Shown here: in pieces, positions 59,735-64,000 of the stretch
Layout of the letters: the number at the start of each line of letters is the position of its first letter
Position numbering within the stretch: position 1 is the stretch's first letter
Translations under genes and position numbers: made by a program
Assembly: GCA_963725215.1 (NCBI GenBank)
Contig: CAVRXQ010000007.1
Location: 186,001-250,000 of the forward strand
Direction: 5' to 3'
Source: CAVRXQ01 sp963725215
GTDB taxonomy: Bacteria > Actinomycetota > Acidimicrobiia > Acidimicrobiales > Bog-793
Length of the DNA: 64,000 bases
Notes under the pieces: model-generated
Told to the model about the DNA's origin: nothing
The model's input: the letters and a program-made list of their open reading frames with translations, nothing else
The model's database searches: none

Positions 59735-61168
59735 ATGACCTCAATGCGGGAAGCTTGCGGCGTCTTCGGCGTGTTCGCTCCGGGACGCGAAGTGGCTCCG
59801 CTCGTCTACGACGGCCTTTTCTCACTGCAACACCGCGGCCAGGAGTCCGCCGGAATGGCGGTGAGCGACCGCGAGACCGTGACGGTCGTGAAGGACATGG
59901 GCCTCGTGGCGTCGGTGTTCAGCCCCCGAGCCCTCGCGTCACTGCAGGGTTCGATCGGGCTTGGTCACGTCCGTTACTCGACGATGGGCAAGAGCGATTG
60001 GCGCAATGCGCAGCCGATCTACCGGTCCTTTGGCGCGGCGGGCTTCGCGCTCGGTCACAACGGGAACCTGACGAACGTCCCCGAACTCGAAGAACGAGCG
60101 GGGATGATCCCCGGTCTCGCGCCCTCAGACAGCGACTTGATGGGAGAGCTGATCGCGAACGAGCTGCCGGTGGACGACCTCTCGGAGGAGCCCGTCAATC
60201 TCGAGGACGCGCTGATGCGGGTTCTCCCCCGACTTGAGGGTGCGTTCTCCATCGGTTGCCTCGACGTGGCGCGTCTTTATGCGGCGCGGGATCCGAATGG
60301 TTTTCGTCCACTCTGCCTCGGCAGACTCACCGACGAGCGAGGCGAGACGACGGGGTGGGTCGTGTCCTCGGAAAGCCCTGGCCTTGCCACGGTCGGCGCG
60401 ACCTTCGAAAGGGAGATCGAGCCCGGAGAACTCGTCATCATCGACGACGACGGTGTGCATTCGCTGCGGCCGTTCGACGAGCAGCGGGTCGAGCCGCGGC
60501 TATGTGTTTTCGAGTTCGTCTACTTCGCACGTCCGGACGCGATCCTTTTGAGTAAGGAGGTCCACGCGGCGCGGCGACGAATGGGCGAGCAGCTCTACCT
60601 CGAATCGCCAGCCGACGTCGATGTCGTGATCGGCGTCCCCGACTCGGGGGTGCCCGCCGCCGAGGGCTTCGCCTTGCGAAGCGGGATCCCGTTCGGACAC
60701 GGCCTCGTGAAGAACCGCTACATCGGTCGAACCTTCATCACCCCGACGAAGGCGGCGCGAGAAGATGCTGTGCGACGCAAGCTCAATCCGTTGCGAGAGA
60801 GCGTGGAAGGTAAGCGGCTCGTCGTGATCGACGACTCGATCGTGCGCGGTACGACGACTCGCCAGATCGTGGCGTTGCTTCGCGCTGCCGGCGCACGCGA
60901 AGTGCACCTTCGAATCTCGTCGCCGCCGTTCAGGTGGCCGTGCTTTTACGGGATCGACACCCCGCGCCGGGAGGAATTGCTCGCGGCGATGCTCGGCACC
61001 GAAGAGATCGCCGGTCACCTCGGCGCGGATTCGGTCGCCTACCTCTCTTTGGAGGGCATGTTCTCGGCGATCGGGGCGTCGGGCGACGAGCTCTGCTCCG
61101 CGTGTCTTACCGGCCAGTACCCAACGTCTGTTCCCGTCGGCGAAGAGGTCGCGGTCGGCTCTCGCTGA
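59735..61168 (+). CDS. purF: Amidophosphoribosyltransferase
   Basis: First step of purine synthesis: PRPP plus glutamine to phosphoribosylamine. 477 residues. The glutaminase nucleophile is Cys8 (REACGVFG) after a short propeptide; SLQHRGQESAG and LGHVRYSTMG follow; the PRPP motif is VVIDDSIVRGTTT; CVFEF, CFYGID and CSAC give the cysteines of an oxygen-sensitive [4Fe-4S] cluster as in Bacillus-type PurF. ATG 59735 is taken; ATG 59744 and GTG 59714 are also in frame. Confidence 0.95.
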   Translation: MTSMREACGVFGVFAPGREVAPLVYDGLFSLQHRGQESAGMAVSDRETVTVVKDMGLVASVFSPRALASLQGSIGLGHVRYSTMGKSDWRNAQPIYRSFGAAGFALGHNGNLTNVPELEERAGMIPGLAPSDSDLMGELIANELPVDDLSEEPVNLEDALMRVLPRLEGAFSIGCLDVARLYAARDPNGFRPLCLGRLTDERGETTGWVVSSESPGLATVGATFEREIEPGELVIIDDDGVHSLRPFDEQRVEPRLCVFEFVYFARPDAILLSKEVHAARRRMGEQLYLESPADVDVVIGVPDSGVPAAEGFALRSGIPFGHGLVKNRYIGRTFITPTKAAREDAVRRKLNPLRESVEGKRLVVIDDSIVRGTTTRQIVALLRAAGAREVHLRISSPPFRWPCFYGIDTPRREELLAAMLGTEEIAGHLGADSVAYLSLEGMFSAIGASGDELCSACLTGQYPTSVPVGEEVAVGSR

Positions 61169-61314
61169 AGTTTCGAAACCGATGGCAGGGCGGCGAGGGA
61201 TCGTACGCGCGACCCGGTAGGGCATTCGGGGCTCCGAACACGTTCCTAAAGCTCCATTTCGGCCGCGTAACTGGTGTTGGCCGCCCAACTGGGGCAGGAT
61301 CGAGGAAGTATCAG

Positions 61315-61387
61315 TGGTCGGGACCGGCGTCGATCCGGTGACCTCGCGCTTTTCAGGCGCGCGCTCTGCCAACTGAGCTACCCGACC
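61315..61387 (-). tRNA. tRNA-Phe (anticodon GAA)
   Basis: Minus-strand cloverleaf: acceptor GGTCGGG/CCCGACC, D-arm GCTC/GAGC, anticodon stem CGCGC/GCGCG with loop CTGAAAA (anticodon GAA), T-arm with TTCG-type loop. Discriminator A at 61315; CCA not encoded. Transcribed after tRNA-Asp. Confidence 0.95.
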
Positions 61388-61470
61388 CCGTCGATTTACA
61401 CCGACGTCGCCAGCCTTTCGATGGTCCGAACCGAATGGTCGGTATTCGGATCCCGAATGAGGCCGGTTGG

Positions 61471-61545
61471 CGGACCTGACGGGATTTGAACCCGCGACCT
61501 CCGGCTTGACAGGCCGGCGTGCACTCCGAGCTGCACCACAGGTCC
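61471..61545 (-). tRNA. tRNA-Asp (anticodon GTC)
   Basis: Minus-strand cloverleaf: acceptor GGACCTG/CAGGTCC, D-arm GTGC/GCAC, anticodon stem CCGGC/GCCGG with loop CTGTCAA (anticodon GTC), T-arm GCGGG/CCCGT with TTCAAAT. Discriminator G, and CCA is encoded (61468-61470). Asp then Phe in tandem, a common actinobacterial order. Confidence 0.95.
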
Positions 61546-61697
61546 TCGACTGTGCGCCCCGATCTGTCGGACGGAACGAGGATCACACGATCCTACGCGC
61601 GCCCGAGCAGCGTCTTCCCCGGTGATTCGAGTGACTGCGGTGCGTTTTCGTCCGAGCGATGAGAACGCGACGTATCCGAATGAACGCGCGCCGAACA

Positions 61698-61970
61698 TCA
61701 CAGAGCCTGTGATGGCTCCTTGGCGATCGCGGACCGTCGCCTCAGCGGAGGCAAAGTGGGCGGGGGCTTTCGTGGTGGAGGAAGCTCGGCCAAGAGTTCG
61801 GCGGTTGCACTCGCCACCTTGTGCACAGCTCTTTCGAATGCGTCAGATGCGCCAAGCGTTGGTGTTCGCAAGCCTCCAACCTTGCGAACGTACTGCCGCG
61901 CCGCTGCCTCGACCTCTTCGTTCGTCGCCTCGGGTTGCAAACCACGCAAGGTCGTGATGTTCCGACACAT
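61698..61970 (-). CDS. DUF2277 family protein
   Basis: 90 residues. Family signature is unmistakable: MCRNITTLRG, PEATNEEVEAAARQYVRKVGG, AFERAVHKVASATAELL. Function unknown; a small soluble protein with a conserved N-terminal Cys. ATG 61970 begins exactly at MCRN; GTG 61979 would add three residues. No clear partner genes. Confidence 0.9.
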   Translation of the reverse strand: MCRNITTLRGLQPEATNEEVEAAARQYVRKVGGLRTPTLGASDAFERAVHKVASATAELLAELPPPRKPPPTLPPLRRRSAIAKEPSQAL

Positions 61971-62241
61971 AAATTCCACGCTAGGTCGTCGCTCACTCGG
62001 GTCGACATGCGCGGCTCACGACTTGGTCCGCTAAATGGGGCCAAGCCCACGTTGTACCCCCAATAAGTGTGGATTGGAACCGACTTGAGGGATGGCTCCA
62101 GAGGACCGATGAGTTGCGCCGCCTCATCGAAAGCCCGGCTCAAGGCCATGAAAGTCCCAGTCCAAGGCGAGACAAGGATCTCAGCCCCGGTCCCAACCTT
62201 GATTGGAAACCAGTTGCGAGCCGCGAAACAACACGACGGTC

Positions 62242-62733
62242 ATGACGAGAGCTACCAGTGACTACTCATCGCTACACCACCTCACCCCTGCCCAAGTGGT
62301 TGCGGTTACCGCACTCGCGACTGGCGCGACGCATCGGCAGGCGGCTGATGCTGCTGGCGTCCACCGGATTACGGTCACCCGATGGACGTCGCATCACCCC
62401 GAGTTCATTGCAGAACTGAACCGGCTGCGGGCAGACGCCATAGCCGAGACATCGACTCAGATCGCGGAGCTGACCCGCCGGGCGCTCGAAGTCGTGACGG
62501 AAGCTGTAGACGGCGGGGACTCTGACGCTGCCTTTCGATGGCTCAAGCTCGTCCCCTTTGCAGGCGTGACCGAACCTCTGCCTGGACCCATGGAATCGAC
62601 CGCGGTTGTGGAGATGGTTCGTCAAGCGATGCCATCTGAACTCTTGGAGATGCTGAAGCGTCCCGACGAGCGATCGACCCAAGAGGCCGAGAAGCTGATC
62701 GCGGATCGGTTGGGGCCTGGGACCGACATCTGA
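62242..62733 (+). CDS. HTH protein resembling phage terminase small subunits
   Basis: 163 residues from ATG 62242 (an upstream TTG 62203 is also in frame). N-terminal helix-turn-helix: LTPAQVVAVTALATGATHRQAADAAGVHRITVTRW (in pieces), then helices ELNRLRADAIAETSTQIAELTRRALEVV. This resembles terminase small-subunit or invertase-like HTH proteins of phages and islands. No large terminase is seen before the window ends. Lies between the tRNA pair and a restriction-type gene, so part of an accessory segment is plausible. Confidence 0.65.
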   Translation: MTRATSDYSSLHHLTPAQVVAVTALATGATHRQAADAAGVHRITVTRWTSHHPEFIAELNRLRADAIAETSTQIAELTRRALEVVTEAVDGGDSDAAFRWLKLVPFAGVTEPLPGPMESTAVVEMVRQAMPSELLEMLKRPDERSTQEAEKLIADRLGPGTDI

Positions 62734-62871
62734 GGGGTAGCGCGGAGAGATGCTCCGTTCTGGCCGGTTGATAATCGGTCGATTACACCCCCCGGCTACA
62801 GCCCGGACGTAGCGTCTGTCGAGCGGCCGTCGCGGTCGAGTCGCACGAGAGAGAGCGGGTGACCTCGCGGA

Positions 62872-64000
62872 ATGAATAATGAGCCGACGAACGTCGTCCA
62901 GCTCGTTCCAGCAGGGAAAATCCGCTGTTACATCACCGGAAAGCTCCGACCCGACAAGCCCGAAGAACACGTTCGGCAGAGATGGGCGCGAAGCCTGGTC
63001 GAAGAGTACGGCTACGACCCCGCGGATATCGAGGTGGAGTTTCGCATCAAGATCGGTTCGGCCCGAGGCGGCATCGACCTAGCCGTCTTTCATCCGGGCG
63101 ATGCACACAAACAGGAAAACGTGTACATCGCAATAGAGGCAAAGCGACCGGAAGTAAAGCCGACCGACCGCGCTGAAGGCGTCGGACAGCTGAAGAGCTA
63201 CATGTCAGCGTGCTCTCGGTGCCGCCACGGTATTTGGGTCGCCTCGGAGAAGATGGCCTTCCGCCGTCTCGAAGACGGGACTATCGAAGACGACATCGAT
63301 ATCCCTCGATTCGGATACGACGAACCTGTCGTACCTCAGTTCGGAGATTTGGTCCCAGCTCTCGATCTGAAGGCGACGTTGCATCGTTGCCACAACTACG
63401 TCTACGCGAACCAGGGGCTCCAAAAGGCGGAGGCGTTTCACGAGCTGGTGAAGTTGATCTTTGCGAAAGTGTACGACGAGACGGAGAGTTCGGGCCCACT
63501 TCGGTTCTACGTTCGCGCTGAAGAACGGCGCTCTACAGCGGGACAGCGGCGTCTAGCCGAAGAGCGAATCGGCCCGTTGTTTGATGCAGTGAAGCATCGT
63601 TACCCATACATCTTTCCGTCCGAAGACAAGATTGACCTAAACGGGAAAGTGCTCGCGTACATCGTCGCGGAGCTTCAGCGGTACTCGCTGCTCGGCACCC
63701 AGACCGACGTTAAGGGTGCCGCTTACGAGGAATTGGTTGGCGCGAATCTTCGGGGAGATCGGGGGGAGTATTTCACCCCACGGAACGTCTGCGATATGAC
63801 GATCCGGATGGTGTTCGCGTTATTCGCGCGACGGAACATGACCAGCATCCGCATCCTCGACACGTGTTGCGGAACAGGCGGGTTCTTGGTGTCTGCCATA
63901 AATAATCTTCGGCTGTTTCTGTTCCAGCGCGAGGAGAACAAGGGAGGAAGCCCGGAGGCCATCGAGGCGCGCGTACACGATGGACTACGCGAACTGGCGA
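62872..64000 (+). CDS. Nuclease/N6-adenine DNA methylase fusion (3' end outside window)
   Basis: 376 codons are visible from ATG 62872 without a stop. N-terminal part resembles the HsdR N-terminal nuclease: WARSLVEEYGYDPADIEVEF, GGIDLAVF and IAIEAKRPE give the D...E-x-K pattern of PD-(D/E)xK enzymes. A helical linker follows (about 190-290, LFDAVKHRYPYIF). Then an HsdM-type methylase: AYEELVGANLRGDRGEYFTP and SAM motif ILDTCCGTGGFL. The catalytic NPPF-type motif lies beyond the edge. Cutting and methylating parts in one chain point to a type IIG-like or single-chain type I-like restriction system. Confidence 0.82.
   Translation, partial: MNNEPTNVVQLVPAGKIRCYITGKLRPDKPEEHVRQRWARSLVEEYGYDPADIEVEFRIKIGSARGGIDLAVFHPGDAHKQENVYIAIEAKRPEVKPTDRAEGVGQLKSYMSACSRCRHGIWVASEKMAFRRLEDGTIEDDIDIPRFGYDEPVVPQFGDLVPALDLKATLHRCHNYVYANQGLQKAEAFHELVKLIFAKVYDETESSGPLRFYVRAEERRSTAGQRRLAEERIGPLFDAVKHRYPYIFPSEDKIDLNGKVLAYIVAELQRYSLLGTQTDVKGAAYEELVGANLRGDRGEYFTPRNVCDMTIRMVFALFARRNMTSIRILDTCCGTGGFLVSAINNLRLFLFQREENKGGSPEAIEARVHDGLRELA

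Noticed and set aside
61742..62149. 136-codon minus-strand ORF
   Set aside because: Its second half overlaps the well-supported DUF2277 gene in another frame, and the first half matches no known protein.
1..64000. CRISPR arrays, insertion sequences or replication origins
   Set aside because: No regularly spaced repeats, transposase genes, DnaA-box clusters or terminal inverted repeats were seen.

Overview
The window is GC-rich, densely packed bacterial DNA. Most adjacent genes overlap by 1-4 bases (ATGA, GTGA and several TTGA junctions). GTG and TTG starts, a DUF2630 protein, single-exon tRNAs, a hopanoid operon and a secreted protein with repeated GYW-V-x-x-(D/N)G-x-V-x-x-(F/Y)G units suggest an actinomycete, most likely from the Acidimicrobiia or a related acid-tolerant group. 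The sedolisin and the arsenic and fluoride genes fit an acidic, metal- or halide-exposed habitat. This placement is inferred from gene content; no rRNA is present.

Layout. (1) 509-10328: one operon dxs-hpnC-hpnD-hpnE-prenyl synthase-shc-hpnG-hpnH, running from DXP synthesis to adenosylhopane and ribosylhopane, followed by tRNA-Ala(TGC). (2) 10.4-30.5 kb: a block bounded on the left by the 3' end of that tRNA gene and on the right by a second, incomplete tRNA-Ala 3' copy (30/31 bases identical over the last part). It holds an orphan FtsX-type permease and two paralogous gene sets. Each set encodes a small exported or anchored protein, an ApbE-type flavin transferase, a ferric-reductase-like membrane cytochrome, a NuoF-like flavoprotein and a small ferredoxin, with its own OmpR-type response regulator and histidine kinase. 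Between the sets is about 1.5 kb of gene debris. (3) 30.6-36.3 kb: DinB-like and UspA proteins, then a minus-strand operon DUF1800-DUF1501-secreted protein-DoxX/Rieske fusion. (4) 36.6-42.5 kb: PadR regulator, ABC ATPase, FtsX permease, a 35-codon ORF, a lipoprotein and a sedolisin. (5) 42.6-49.4 kb: arsR-arsC diverging from an ArsI/CadI-type dioxygenase and a methyltransferase, two ABC ATPases without a permease, a YCII protein, a TMEM175 channel, a large exported dimethylformamidase-like protein and DUF2630. (6) 49.4-50.8 kb: fluoride locus (possible riboswitch, crcB-DUF190-crcB). (7) 50.9-56.2 kb: a PfkB kinase and a Zur-controlled zinc ABC transporter with two different permeases. (8) 56.3-61.2 kb: PPK2, the repeat protein, PHP phosphoesterase and purF. 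(9) 61.3-64 kb: tRNA-Phe and tRNA-Asp, DUF2277, an HTH protein and a nuclease/N6-adenine methylase fusion that runs off the right edge.

The most interesting candidate system is the duplicated 14-28.7 kb redox module. The parts suggest a route from NADH (NuoF-like) through a ferredoxin and a b-type membrane cytochrome to an extracytoplasmic flavin attached by ApbE. No canonical FMN-binding partner domain is present; each set instead encodes a small exported protein with a G-A-T-S-S motif just outside the membrane anchor.
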